A stretch of 64,000 nt of DNA, from contig PNKL01000001.1 in NCBI GenBank assembly GCA_013822425.1, positions 93,449 to 157,448 on the forward strand. The letters run 5' to 3'. The stretch is from Gemmatimonas sp. Lineage in GTDB: Bacteria > Gemmatimonadota > Gemmatimonadetes > Gemmatimonadales > Gemmatimonadaceae. The notes under the pieces are model-generated. The model was not told the DNA's origin. It did not search any database and saw nothing but the letters and a program-made list of their open reading frames with translations. A program made the translations under genes and the position numbers. This document shows positions 1 through 8,447 of the stretch, one piece after another. The first letter of the stretch is position 1, and every line of letters begins with the position of its first letter.

Positions 1-7
1 CGGCGCA

Positions 8-370
8 TTAGTCGTCGTCCTCGTCGTCGTCGTCGCGGGCCCGCTTGGCGGCGAGCTGCTCTTCGGTCATGGGCGGGGCGCCGAGCTCATGCTCATGGAT
101 CGAGATGAGGTAGCGGACCACGGCGTCGTCGAGCTTGAGCGAACGCTCGAACTCGGGAAGCACCTTGCCGTCGGCCTTGAAGCGGGCGACGACGTAGTAG
201 CCCGTCTCCCGCTTGCCGATCTTGTAGGCGAGCTGGCGACGTCCCCAGTGGTTGAGCGCAATCTCGCCGTCGGCGCTGAGGAGCGCGTGGTGCCTGGCGA
301 TCTTGTCGTTGATGGCGGCGTCTTCGAGCGTCGAGTCGAAGACGTACACCGCCTCGTATTCACGAGTCAC
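8..370 (-). CDS. rpsF: 30S ribosomal protein S6
   Basis: S6 binds S18 and the central domain of 16S rRNA in the small subunit. The protein opens VTREYEAVYVFDSTL and carries the family's GRRQLAYKI segment, then ends in a very acidic tail (DDDDEDDD), common in S6 proteins of GC-rich bacteria. A strong AGGAGG lies just upstream. It sits 10 bases before a GTG at 370 but only one base before a TTG at 379, so I choose 370 (120 aa). The usual partners rpsR and rplI would lie beyond the left edge. The gene is divergent from the RiPP cluster. Confidence 0.95.
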   Translation of the reverse strand: MTREYEAVYVFDSTLEDAAINDKIARHHALLSADGEIALNHWGRRQLAYKIGKRETGYYVVARFKADGKVLPEFERSLKLDDAVVRYLISIHEHELGAPPMTEEQLAAKRARDDDDEDDD

Positions 371-557
371 GGATGGCAATCCTCCTTTGGTCGTTCGCGC
401 CTCCCGCGGGTTGCCGACGCGGGAGGAGGCAGGGCGGCCTGGATGACCGCGTTGTGTGCAACCCTATCATCATAGTCACGGCAAGCACTTGGGTCAACAC
501 TCCGCCTCGGTCGGAGCAGCCTCCCCGCGCGCGCTGCGGTCGCCTTATGTTAGAAGC
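371..557. promoter_or_regulatory. Divergent intergenic region between rpsF and RiPP operon
   Basis: This 187-base gap separates the leftward rpsF operon from the rightward RiPP biosynthesis genes and must hold both start signals. The only element I can define is the rpsF Shine-Dalgarno AGGAGG (complement, about 381-386). I see no convincing -35/-10 pair for the RiPP genes here. Confidence 0.4.
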
Positions 558-857
558 ATGACGTCCCCTGCTTCCCTCGACGACGTGATTGTCGTCTCCA
601 CCGACCAGGTGTCGGCCGATCTCTCGGGCGAGACCATCATTCTTGGCATGCGCGAGGGGGCGTACTTCGGGGTCAGCTCCGCCGGCTCGCGCATCTGGTC
701 GCTGCTGCAACAGCCCCGCCGACTGGGCGACGTGGTATCCATCCTCACGTCGGAGTACGAGGTGGACGCCCGGCAGTGCGCGACCGACGTGCTGGCGTTC
801 GTTGACGACCTGCTCTCCCGTGGCCTCGTGAGCCGTGACGGGCCGTCGGCTGGCTAG
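558..857 (+). CDS. Lasso peptide B1 protein (PqqD-like RiPP recognition element)
   Basis: This 99-residue protein has the PqqD fold: an N-terminal beta part (LSGETIILGMREGAYFGVSS), the helix SAGSRIWSLLQQP and the C-terminal pattern EYEVDARQCATDVLAFVDDLLSRGLV. In lasso systems B1 binds the leader of the precursor and delivers it to the B2 protease. The ATG at 558 starts the conserved region; upstream in-frame codons look non-coding. It overlaps the B2 gene by 23 bases, implying translational coupling. Stand-alone PqqD proteins also serve other RiPP classes, but the neighbours here decide the assignment. Confidence 0.88.
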   Translation: MTSPASLDDVIVVSTDQVSADLSGETIILGMREGAYFGVSSAGSRIWSLLQQPRRLGDVVSILTSEYEVDARQCATDVLAFVDDLLSRGLVSRDGPSAG

Positions 858-1323
858 TTTCCTGCGGCTGCCGGTGTCGGAGCGCCGTCTTGCCACACGG
901 GCCCTTGCCACGCTGGCCGCGGTGCGGCTCGCGCTTTTCCTGATGCCATTTCGTCGCGTGCGAGCGGGAGTGGACCGCTGGTCAGGCGGCGGTGTGACCC
1001 CGACGCCCGACGTCGCCACGGCCAAGGCCGTGAAGCGCGCCGTCGAGCGTGCCGCGCGTACCCTGCCGGGGAGTGCCTGCCTCGCGCTGGCGCTGACGGC
1101 GGAGGTCCTGCTGCGTCGCGCCGGCCAATCAGTGGAGGTGTTGATCGGCGTCGCTCCGGGCGCGGCGGCGGCGGACAATGGGACCGCGAGCCCTGCGCCC
1201 AGCGCACTCGACGCCCACGCGTGGGTGCGCTGTGCCGGCGTGGTGGTGACGGGCGAACGGGCGGACCTCGCGGCGTATCGCACGCTCGCGGTGTTCGGCG
1301 CCGATCGGCCCGCGGGGTCGTAG
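835..1323 (+). CDS. Lasso peptide B2 protein (transglutaminase-like leader protease)
   Basis: This 162-residue cysteine protease removes the precursor's leader. The catalytic Cys lies in LPGSACLALALTAEVLLRR and the catalytic His in LDAHAWVRCAG, matching the CL...L..RR and AHAWV signatures of the family; an Asp after it completes the triad. The N-terminal third (RLPVSERRLATRALATLAAVRLALFL) is the usual hydrophobic region. A loop rich in Ala, Gly and Pro (APGAAAADNGTASPAPSAL) is inserted before the His motif. The GTG start overlaps the B1 gene. Confidence 0.88.
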   Translation: MTGRRLASFLRLPVSERRLATRALATLAAVRLALFLMPFRRVRAGVDRWSGGGVTPTPDVATAKAVKRAVERAARTLPGSACLALALTAEVLLRRAGQSVEVLIGVAPGAAAADNGTASPAPSALDAHAWVRCAGVVVTGERADLAAYRTLAVFGADRPAGS

Positions 1324-1324
1324 C

Positions 1325-2488
1325 GTGACGTACTCGCTTGAAGACTACGTGGCGATGATCGCCGACCCGCACCGCACGGAGCCGTACGTGCGGGCGATGC
1401 GGCGCCTGGTGGCGCCCGACTCCGTCGTCCTCGACCTCGGCGCCGGCTTCGGCTACTTCGCGGTACTCGCGGCGACGCTGGGCGCACGGCACGTGTACGC
1501 TATCGAGACCAACGACGCCGTCGCGCTGGGTCCGGCGCTGGCACGCGCCAACGGCGTGGCCGACCGCATCACGTTCTTCCACGGCGATTCCCGGCGGGTG
1601 GAGCTTCCGGAGCGCGCGACCGTCCTCGTGGAGGACGTTCGCGGCGTCCTGCCACTGCACGGGGCGCGGTTCCAGTTGCTGGCCGACGCGCGCGAGCGGC
1701 TGCTGACGCCGGATGCACAGCACGTGGCGCTGCGCGATCATTTGTGGGCCGCCCCGGCCAGGCATCCGGCCAAGGCAAGGCGAGGGCTCCAGGTCGTCGG
1801 CTCCGTGCTGCACGGCGTGGACCTGGGCGCGGTGCAGCCGCGCCTCGCGGACGGCTGGACGCGTATATCGCCTCGCGCCGACGATTTGATTGGGCCCGAA
1901 CGCCAGCTCGGCACGCTCGAATTGGCTGCGCTTGTGGATTCCCGCTTCGAGGGAACAGCGTCCTGGACGCTGCCGCACGACCTTGCGGTTGACGGCTTCG
2001 CTGTCTGGTTCGAATCGGAGCTCTGGGGCGGCGAGCGTTTCACTGCGAAGCCCGGACTCGAGCAGACCGTGCACGGCTGCCTCTACCTGCCGCTTCGGGC
2101 GCCGCTGCAGGTGCGGGCGGGGCGCGAGTTCGGACTCCGTTTCTGCGGGATTCCGGTTGACTCGGACTACACGTGGGCGTGGGAGTGCCAGTTTCGCGAC
2201 GCCAGTGGCGGCCTGGTCGCGCTTCCGCGGCAGTCCACGGTCTCGACCCTGGTGCGCACGGCGGCGCGGCTGAGGGCCATGTCGGAGGAGCACCGCCCAA
2301 CGCTCGGGCTCGAGGGCCGGCGCTGGAAGGCCGCCCTTTCGCTCGCGGAATCGGGGCTCTCGTCGGGGGAGATCGCGGCCGCGCTTTCGGGGGAGACTTC
2401 CAATCGCTTTCGGACGCCGCGCGAGGCGTTCGACTGGCTACAACGTGTGGTTGCAGCGCTCGAATCGAGTGAGGCTGTCAGGCTTTAG
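1325..2488 (+). CDS. PRMT-like SAM-dependent methyltransferase of the lasso cluster
   Basis: A 387-residue class I methyltransferase. The N-terminus SLEDYVAMIADPHRTEPYVRAM resembles the entry helices of protein arginine methyltransferases; motif I is VLDLGAGFGYFA (about residues 35-46), with the acidic ribose ligand in YAIETND. The C-terminal part (GFAVWFESEL, GLEQTVHGCLYL, APLQVRAGREFGL) resembles the PRMT beta barrel including the region of the THW loop. The PRMT double-Glu loop is only half preserved (VLVEDVRGVLPL), so residue specificity is uncertain. It starts one base after the B2 stop. The precursor it sits beside has two Arg near its C-terminus, a plausible target. Alternative: C-terminal carboxyl methylation, known in other lasso clusters. 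Confidence 0.7.
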   Translation: MTYSLEDYVAMIADPHRTEPYVRAMRRLVAPDSVVLDLGAGFGYFAVLAATLGARHVYAIETNDAVALGPALARANGVADRITFFHGDSRRVELPERATVLVEDVRGVLPLHGARFQLLADARERLLTPDAQHVALRDHLWAAPARHPAKARRGLQVVGSVLHGVDLGAVQPRLADGWTRISPRADDLIGPERQLGTLELAALVDSRFEGTASWTLPHDLAVDGFAVWFESELWGGERFTAKPGLEQTVHGCLYLPLRAPLQVRAGREFGLRFCGIPVDSDYTWAWECQFRDASGGLVALPRQSTVSTLVRTAARLRAMSEEHRPTLGLEGRRWKAALSLAESGLSSGEIAAALSGETSNRFRTPREAFDWLQRVVAALESSEAVRL

Positions 2489-2501
2489 CCGACAAAAGGT
2501 G

Positions 2502-2530
2502 TTGATCCGGGGGTTCGACGTCAGTATATT
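2502..2530 (+). promoter_or_regulatory. Sigma70-type promoter of the precursor gene
   Basis: TTGATC (2502-2507) and TATATT (2525-2530) are separated by 17 bases, a near-consensus vegetative promoter. It lies just past the methyltransferase stop and about 40 bases before the precursor start. A weak Shine-Dalgarno AGAGG follows at 2557-2561. A dedicated promoter would let the precursor be made in excess over its enzymes. Confidence 0.65.
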
Positions 2531-2571
2531 GCGTCCTAAGGCAGCATTCCTCCATCAGAGGCTGGGTTCTC

Positions 2572-2745
2572 ATGGATCGTCCCGTGCAAGCACCCTCGAG
2601 TGGTGTCGCCACTCCGTCGACCCGGGGCCGTGCGCCGTGGTCGGCTCCGCGCTTGCTGCGCATGGGCTCGGTGGCCGCACTGACCAGCAAGGTTGACAAC
2701 GCGGGCAAGAACGACGGCGGTGCCTTTCCGAAGCGCCGTACCTGA
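2572..2745 (+). CDS. Lasso-type RiPP precursor peptide (57 aa)
   Basis: This small ORF encodes leader plus core. The leader contains W23-x2-P26-x-L28-x3-G32-x5-T38, an exact fit to the lasso leader pattern YxxPxLxxxGxxxxxT with Trp for Tyr. If Thr38 is the penultimate leader residue, as usual, the core is residues 40-57, KVDNAGKNDGGAFPKRRT. Asp48 is then core position 9, the right distance for a nine-residue macrolactam with the N-terminal amine. Lys at core position 1 is unusual (Gly is typical). The C-terminus KRRT offers Arg residues and a terminal Thr to the neighbouring methyltransferase and kinase. It lies between the methyltransferase and cyclase genes. Confidence 0.85.
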   Translation: MDRPVQAPSSGVATPSTRGRAPWSAPRLLRMGSVAALTSKVDNAGKNDGGAFPKRRT

Positions 2746-2785
2746 GCGGCCGAGGATTCCGCGGTTTCTCCCCTGAGTCGGCTGC

Positions 2786-4549
2786 GTGCTCGGCTTCGGC
2801 GCGCTCGTTGACTTGTCGCTCGCACCGCTGGCGCCCGATGCCGCTGACCGGCTCGCTCGGCCGCTCGCTGGGATTGCCGGCGCCGTAATCACCCGGCACG
2901 CGGGCGATATGTGCGTGGCGCAGGCGGCCGACGCGCGTCCGCAACCCTACGACGACGACCTGCCGTATCGCGATGCCGATCTCGTCGTCGCGGGCGTCCT
3001 GCGTCTCGACGCGCAGGCGCGGCTGCGCGACGCGCTGGCGCCGGGCGCGCCCGACGCGCTGGCGGGCGCGTCAGACGCCCGGCTCGTCGCCCTCGCGTTT
3101 CGACGCTGGCACGACCGTCTCGCCGAGCATCTGCTGGGTGACTACGCGTTTGTCGTGTGGCACCGCGCCAGCGGGCAACTGGTCGCGGCGCGCGATCCCC
3201 TGGGCAACCGCCAGTTGTTCTGGGCGCGATCGGGGTCGCTGGTCGCCTTCGGAAGCTCCGTCGAGCTCGTGCGCGCGCTGCCAGGAGTGGCGGGCGCCCT
3301 CGACGAGGTCTCGATTGCCAGTATCCTGCGCGAGGGCTGGATTGAGCGCGCCGAGGGCACGGCGCTGCGCGACGTGCATCGCGTGCCGGCCGCGCACACG
3401 CTGTGCCTCGCGCGCGATGCGGCGCCGGTCCTTCGCCGTCACTGGGAGTTTCCGGATCCACCGCCCCTGCGTTTCGCGCGAGAGGACGATTACGCCCTTC
3501 GATTCAACGAGGTACTCGACGAGGTGGTCGCCGACCGCCTGCGCGGCGGCGGCGCCACGGTTTTGCTGAGTGGCGGCATGGACTCGTCGTCGCTCGCGGT
3601 CGCGGCGCGCCGGGCCGCCCCGGAGTCGCCGCTCTGCGCGCTTACGATGGTGAACCCGACCTTGGCGCCGAGCGACGATGATCACCTGTCGCACGAGATC
3701 GCCCGACGGCTGGGGATCGAGCGCGAGACCTGCGACCTCGAGCACGTGATACCGCTCAGCTACCTCCAGGACCTGCCGTCGCTGCCGGCCCAGCCGCTCG
3801 ACGAACCCGATCTCGCCGCGCTGCGCCTGCAGACGGCAGCAGCGGCGCGGCAAGCGCCCCTGGCATTCTTTGGCGAGGACGGTGACATGCTGCTGCACGC
3901 CCCCACGCTGCTGGGACAGTTGCGCACGCAGTCGCCAGTGGAGGTGGCCCGCGCGTGGCTGGCGTATCGGCGGCGGGCAGGGCATTGGCCGTGGATCGGG
4001 CTCGACTGGCGGCGGCGACTGCGACGGCGCAGCGGTGACGCGCCGGTGCGGGCTTGGTGGGTAAGCAGTCCCGCCGACGAGCGCCGGCCTCGCGGCGCGC
4101 ACCGCGTGCGTCCGCAGGCGGTGCGCGCGCTCACGTCTCCCCAATGGGATGCGCTGTTCGAGACGCTCGAGCCCGCCACGACGCGCTCAGCCGTGCTGTA
4201 CACGTTCCCGTTCACCGATCCACGGCTGCTGGAGGTCGCCTTCGCCATTCCGCCGGTGCCATGGTGCCAGGAGAAGACGCTGCTTCGGCGGGCCATGCGC
4301 GACGCGCTGCCGCCGGCAGTGCTCGCTCGGCCAAAGACCCCGCAGGCCGGGTTCCTCGAGGCGCGTGTGGCCCAGTGGCGCGCGGCGGGCCTGGCCGACA
4401 CGCCGATCTCGCCGCGCGTCGCACCATGGGTGGACGTGGACGCCGTCCGAAGGGTGCTGCGCGAGGGCGCGCCGTACGATGTGCTCGATGCGTGGCGCGT
4501 GCTGCAGGTGGATGCCTGGCTGGCGCGCGAAGAGACCCCGCGTGCCTGA
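2786..4549 (+). CDS. Lasso cyclase (asparagine synthetase-like)
   Basis: A 587-residue homologue of asparagine synthetase B that in lasso pathways adenylates the Asp/Glu side chain of the core and closes the macrolactam. The N-terminal half is a glutaminase-like domain whose start (LAGIAGAV) has no catalytic Cys at position 2, as expected of cyclases. The ATP pyrophosphatase domain has the P-loop LLSGGMDSSSLAVAARR (about residues 259-275) and a C-terminal region ending in PFTDPRLLEVAFAIP and KTLLRRAMRDALP. The GTG at 2786 is the first in-frame start and gives a slightly long N-terminus; the exact start is uncertain. It overlaps the next gene by 8 bases. Confidence 0.88.
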   Translation: MLGFGALVDLSLAPLAPDAADRLARPLAGIAGAVITRHAGDMCVAQAADARPQPYDDDLPYRDADLVVAGVLRLDAQARLRDALAPGAPDALAGASDARLVALAFRRWHDRLAEHLLGDYAFVVWHRASGQLVAARDPLGNRQLFWARSGSLVAFGSSVELVRALPGVAGALDEVSIASILREGWIERAEGTALRDVHRVPAAHTLCLARDAAPVLRRHWEFPDPPPLRFAREDDYALRFNEVLDEVVADRLRGGGATVLLSGGMDSSSLAVAARRAAPESPLCALTMVNPTLAPSDDDHLSHEIARRLGIERETCDLEHVIPLSYLQDLPSLPAQPLDEPDLAALRLQTAAAARQAPLAFFGEDGDMLLHAPTLLGQLRTQSPVEVARAWLAYRRRAGHWPWIGLDWRRRLRRRSGDAPVRAWWVSSPADERRPRGAHRVRPQAVRALTSPQWDALFETLEPATTRSAVLYTFPFTDPRLLEVAFAIPPVPWCQEKTLLRRAMRDALPPAVLARPKTPQAGFLEARVAQWRAAGLADTPISPRVAPWVDVDAVRRVLREGAPYDVLDAWRVLQVDAWLAREETPRA

Positions 4550-5498
4550 CTATTCGCTGTACGGGTTGGTGGTTCGCAGCGCGCGACCCCTTGATGGGCT
4601 GGAGGCCGCCCCGCCCGGTGCGCCCATTGACGTCGAGATCGCTATGGGCGCCTCGGGGGAGCGTGCCACGGCCTGGGCGTCGTGTGCACCGTATTTCATA
4701 GGGCCATCAGAGGCGGGCGGGACGCCCTCACTGCTTGTCCAGCACGATCTCGCGCGAGGGTACAGGTTCGAGTATGCCGACGGCACGCAGTTCGTCATGG
4801 ACCCTGGCGCGTCGTCCATCGCCTGCTGGTGGTCCGACGCCTCGACGCTCGAGGACACCGCGACCTACCTGCTGGGGCCCGTGCTCGGGTTTGCGCTGCG
4901 GCTACGCGGTGTGCTCGCGTTGCACGCGAGCGCGGTGCTCATTGACGGGCGCGCCATCGCGCTGGTCGGCCCGAGCGGGGCGGGGAAGAGCACGACGGCG
5001 GCGGCGTTCGCCGCCGCGGGATTCCCCGTGCTCACCGACGACGTGCTTGCGGTGCGAATGGATGGCGCTGCGGCGCTCGCCTTTCCCTCCTATCGCCTGC
5101 TCCGCCTGTGGGATGCGTCGGAGCAGCTGCTCTTTGGGACGGTCGGCCAACTGCCGCTGCTGACCCCCACGTGGGAGAAGCGGGCGCTTCCGCTCGGCAG
5201 GGACTACCCGTTTCATGCGGCGCCGGCGCCGCTCGGCGCGCTGTTCGTGCTCGGGGAGCGGCAGTCGGATGCGCATGCGCCCTTCATCGAGACGCTCCCG
5301 GCCGGCGACGCCTTCATCGCACTCGTGGCGAACAGCTACGCGAACTATCTTCTGGATGACGCGATGCGCGCCGCGGAGATGCGGGCGCTCGAGCCCCTGG
5401 TGCGCAGCCAGCACGTACACCGTCTCGTGCCGCACCGCGATCCGGCGCGGCTCGGCGCGCTGGTACAGGTGGTCTGCGCGGCGGCGCGCGACCGCTGA
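4542..5498 (+). CDS. HPr kinase-like precursor kinase
   Basis: A 318-residue HprK-C-type kinase with Walker A GPSGAGKST (about residues 143-151) followed by the catalytic-region motif PVLTDDVLAV. It lacks the N-terminal regulatory domain of true HPr kinases. Such kinases occur in lasso clusters of the paeninodin type, where they phosphorylate the C-terminal Ser of the precursor; here the precursor ends in Thr. The GTG at 4542 overlaps the cyclase stop by 8 bases, indicating coupling. Confidence 0.8.
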   Translation: MPDYSLYGLVVRSARPLDGLEAAPPGAPIDVEIAMGASGERATAWASCAPYFIGPSEAGGTPSLLVQHDLARGYRFEYADGTQFVMDPGASSIACWWSDASTLEDTATYLLGPVLGFALRLRGVLALHASAVLIDGRAIALVGPSGAGKSTTAAAFAAAGFPVLTDDVLAVRMDGAAALAFPSYRLLRLWDASEQLLFGTVGQLPLLTPTWEKRALPLGRDYPFHAAPAPLGALFVLGERQSDAHAPFIETLPAGDAFIALVANSYANYLLDDAMRAAEMRALEPLVRSQHVHRLVPHRDPARLGALVQVVCAAARDR

Positions 5499-5543
5499 CC
5501 CCCCTGCGGGGCCGCTCGCCGGCGCGCATCTTGGAGGCATCGC

Positions 5544-6695
5544 ATGACAACGCGCGTCTCCCCCGAGTTGCAGTTCGTGCTGGCCGCCGTGCGCCGTGAC
5601 GCGGCGGCCGCCGAGGCGCGCGTGCGCGCGGCCGGTGCGGTGTCCGACTGGGACGCCGTGGTGTCGCTCGCCGAACGACGCGAAGCGGAGTGGTGGGTGT
5701 GGCGCGCACTCCCCGCCGCGGGCGTGCCCGAGGCCGCGCGCGATCAACTCGGCGCGGCCGTGCGCGCGCTGGCGCGGCAGTCGCTGGCGGGCGTGCGCGA
5801 ACTGCTGGCGCTCGTGCGTGCGCTCGAGGACGCCGGGGTTACGGTGGTGGCGTACAAGGGACCCGCGCTGGCCGCCGACGTGCACGGCGACGTCGGCGCG
5901 CGGAGATTCACGGACCTCGACCTGCTGGTGTCGGAGCGCGACCGTGCGCGGGCGCGCGCGGCGCTGCGGGCCATCGGGTACTCGTCGCCCGGCGGTTACA
6001 GCGAGCGCGAGGAGCGGTTTTTCTCGGCGTGGGAAGGCGTGCTGCATTTCTCGGCCGAGCACGCCTTGCTCCCCGTCGAGCTGCACTGGAGGGTCCAGGC
6101 GCCGCGTTACGGCGCGCCGCAGGATCCTGCGTCCATCCTGGAATCGGCGCGGCGCTGCGACCTTGGCGCTGGATCGGTGCTCGTGCCGGCGATGGAAACG
6201 CAAGCGGTGCTGCTCGCGCTGCACGGCGTCAAGCACGCATGGACGAGCATGCTGTGGGTCACGGACTTCGCGCGCGCCGTGGATCGCGACGGGTTCGACT
6301 GGGTGCGATTCGAGGCGGAGACGGCGCGGTGGGGCGTGCGGCGCGCCGTGCATGACGCGCTGCTGGTGGCGCACGACCTGTTGTCCCTCGCGGTGCCCGA
6401 CCACTGGCTGGCGCGCGCCCGCGCCGACGCCGCGGCCGCGCGACTGGCCGCGGACGCCGTGCGCGGCCTGGTGAGCGATGCCGATTCACCCAACGCGGGC
6501 CGCGAGTCCACGGCGCGCTACGACCTGCAGTGGCTGGGAAGCACCAGGGCGCGGCTCCGCTACCTCGCCTTGGCGGCGGCTCTGCCGACGCCCCAGGAAC
6601 GCGCGGCGGTGCGGCTCCCGGACGTGCTGCTGCCGCTGGCCTATCTCGTGCGCGCGTGGCGCCTGTTGCGGCATGTGCTGGCGAGGAACGCGTGA
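5544..6695 (+). CDS. Nucleotidyltransferase family protein of the lasso cluster
   Basis: A 383-residue protein of the NTase_5-like group often found beside HprK-like kinases in lasso clusters. The diagnostic core is VVAYKGPALAADVHGD followed by RRFTDLDLLV, with two metal-binding Asp residues in DLD. The substrate is unknown; transfer of a nucleotide to the modified peptide is possible but untested. An ATG follows a GGAGG-like site at about 5532. It overlaps the exporter gene by four bases (GTGA). Confidence 0.75.
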   Translation: MTTRVSPELQFVLAAVRRDAAAAEARVRAAGAVSDWDAVVSLAERREAEWWVWRALPAAGVPEAARDQLGAAVRALARQSLAGVRELLALVRALEDAGVTVVAYKGPALAADVHGDVGARRFTDLDLLVSERDRARARAALRAIGYSSPGGYSEREERFFSAWEGVLHFSAEHALLPVELHWRVQAPRYGAPQDPASILESARRCDLGAGSVLVPAMETQAVLLALHGVKHAWTSMLWVTDFARAVDRDGFDWVRFEAETARWGVRRAVHDALLVAHDLLSLAVPDHWLARARADAAAARLAADAVRGLVSDADSPNAGRESTARYDLQWLGSTRARLRYLALAAALPTPQERAAVRLPDVLLPLAYLVRAWRLLRHVLARNA

Positions 6696-8443
6696 CTGCG
6701 CCATGGCGTGCGCTGGCCCGGGGCCTGTGGCGGGAGCATCGCGGGGCGATGCTCGTGGTCGGCACGGCCACGGCGGCGCTCATGCTCACCGAGGGGGTGG
6801 GGCTGCTGCTCGCGGTGCCCATGCTGCGGCTGGTTGGCGTGGCGCTCGGCGCCGGTGCCTCGGATCGCGTTGCCGACGCGCTGGAGGCGGCGTTGCGCGC
6901 CCTGGGCGTGACGCCCACCCTTGCCGGCGTGCTGCTCGCGGTGGTCGCCGTGGTGACGGCGCGCGCGGCGCTGCAGCTGCTGCTGACGAGCGCGCAGGCG
7001 CGGCTTGAAGCGGAGGTCGTGGGGCGGCTGCGCCAGCGGCTCTTCGCCGCCGTGGTGCAACTGCCGTGGGCGCGCTTCTCGGGCGAGCGGCCGGCGGCGC
7101 TTGCGCATGCACTCGGCCCGCAGGTGGACGACGTGCACGCGGCGCTGCTGATGCTGCTCGACGCGGCGTCGCTGGCGGCGGCAGTCGCGGCGGCGGCCAC
7201 GGTGGCCGTCGTTGTGTCGCCGGTCCTGACGGCCGTGGTCGCGCTGGCTGGCGTGCTGCTGGTGCTCGCGGCGCGCGCGCTGCGCGCGCCGGGACGTGCC
7301 GAGGGCGAGCGGCTGCTCGAGGCGGCCACGACCCTGTTCGCGCACGTCAGCGAGCTGCTGGGCGCGATGAAGATGATCCACGCGCATGGCGCCGAGTCGC
7401 GCGCGGTGGGCACCGTCGCGGCCGACACGCGCGCCTGGTCGGCCCTGACGCTGCACTACGCGCGCTCGCGCGCGGCGACGAGTTTCGCGCTCGCGGTGCT
7501 TGGCGTCGCGATGCTGGCCGCGCTCATCTGGGGGTCGGTGGTGCCGTTCGGCATTGCGCCGGGGACGCTGCTGCTGCTCCTGCTGGTCTACGCGCGAATC
7601 GTCCCACGCCTCTCGGAACTGCACGTGCTGTGGAGCCGCATCAGCCAGGCGCTGGCGTCGTTCGATGCGATCTCCGGCTTGCTCGCCCGGTGCGAGTCGG
7701 CGCGCGCCACGGCGGACGACGCACGGTCGGGGTTCGCGTTGACGGACGGCGGCGCGGCCGGGCGCGAGCGGAACGCATACGCCGCGGGGGTGACGCCCGT
7801 CGGGAGCGGACCGGGGCTCGAACTGCGCAACGTCACCGTCCGCTACCCGACGGGCGAGCGGCCCGTGTTGTCGAGGTACACGGCGTACTTCCCCGGCGGC
7901 CTGCTCACCGCGGTGGTCGGCCCGTCCGGCGCCGGCAAGACGACGCTTGGCGACGTGCTGCTCGGCCTGCTCGTGCCCGAGGCGGGCGAGGTGCTGGTGG
8001 ATGGCGTTCCGCTCGCCTCCATTCCGCGCGACGCCTGGCGTTCCCGGCTCGGCTACCTCGCGCAGGAGCCGATGCTCGTTCACGGCACGATACGCGAGAA
8101 CCTGCTGTTCGCGCGGCCTTCAGCGACGGACGCGCAGCTCACCGCCGCGCTCGCCGCCGCGGCGTGCGACTTCGTTGCGCGACTTCCGCAGCGCATCGAC
8201 GCGCCGGTGGGCGACCGCGGCGTCCTGCTCAGCGGCGGAGAGCGGCAGCGAATCGCGCTCGCCCGGGCGCTGCTGCGCGAGCCGCAGCTGCTGGTGCTCG
8301 ACGAGGCGACGAGCGCGCTCGATGCCGAGACGGAATGGCGGATCCTGCAGACGGTGCGCGCCCTGAGAGGGCGCTGCACGGTGGTGTTCTGCTCGCACCG
8401 GGAGGCGGTGCGGGCGGAGGCGGATCAGGTGATAGAACTCTGA
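6692..8443 (+). CDS. ABC transporter, fused permease-ATPase (lasso peptide exporter)
   Basis: A 583-residue half transporter that should export the mature peptide and give self-immunity. The N-terminal part has about six membrane segments (for example MLVVGTATAALMLTEGVGLL and TLAGVLLAVVAVV). The ATPase has Walker A GPSGAGKTT, Q-loop LAQEP, signature LLSGGERQR and Walker B LLVLDEATSALD. No peptidase C39 domain precedes the membrane domain, consistent with a separate B2 protease. The GTG overlaps the preceding TGA. It is the last gene of the cluster. Confidence 0.88.
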   Translation: MTAPWRALARGLWREHRGAMLVVGTATAALMLTEGVGLLLAVPMLRLVGVALGAGASDRVADALEAALRALGVTPTLAGVLLAVVAVVTARAALQLLLTSAQARLEAEVVGRLRQRLFAAVVQLPWARFSGERPAALAHALGPQVDDVHAALLMLLDAASLAAAVAAAATVAVVVSPVLTAVVALAGVLLVLAARALRAPGRAEGERLLEAATTLFAHVSELLGAMKMIHAHGAESRAVGTVAADTRAWSALTLHYARSRAATSFALAVLGVAMLAALIWGSVVPFGIAPGTLLLLLLVYARIVPRLSELHVLWSRISQALASFDAISGLLARCESARATADDARSGFALTDGGAAGRERNAYAAGVTPVGSGPGLELRNVTVRYPTGERPVLSRYTAYFPGGLLTAVVGPSGAGKTTLGDVLLGLLVPEAGEVLVDGVPLASIPRDAWRSRLGYLAQEPMLVHGTIRENLLFARPSATDAQLTAALAAAACDFVARLPQRIDAPVGDRGVLLSGGERQRIALARALLREPQLLVLDEATSALDAETEWRILQTVRALRGRCTVVFCSHREAVRAEADQVIEL

Positions 8444-8447
8444 GTGC

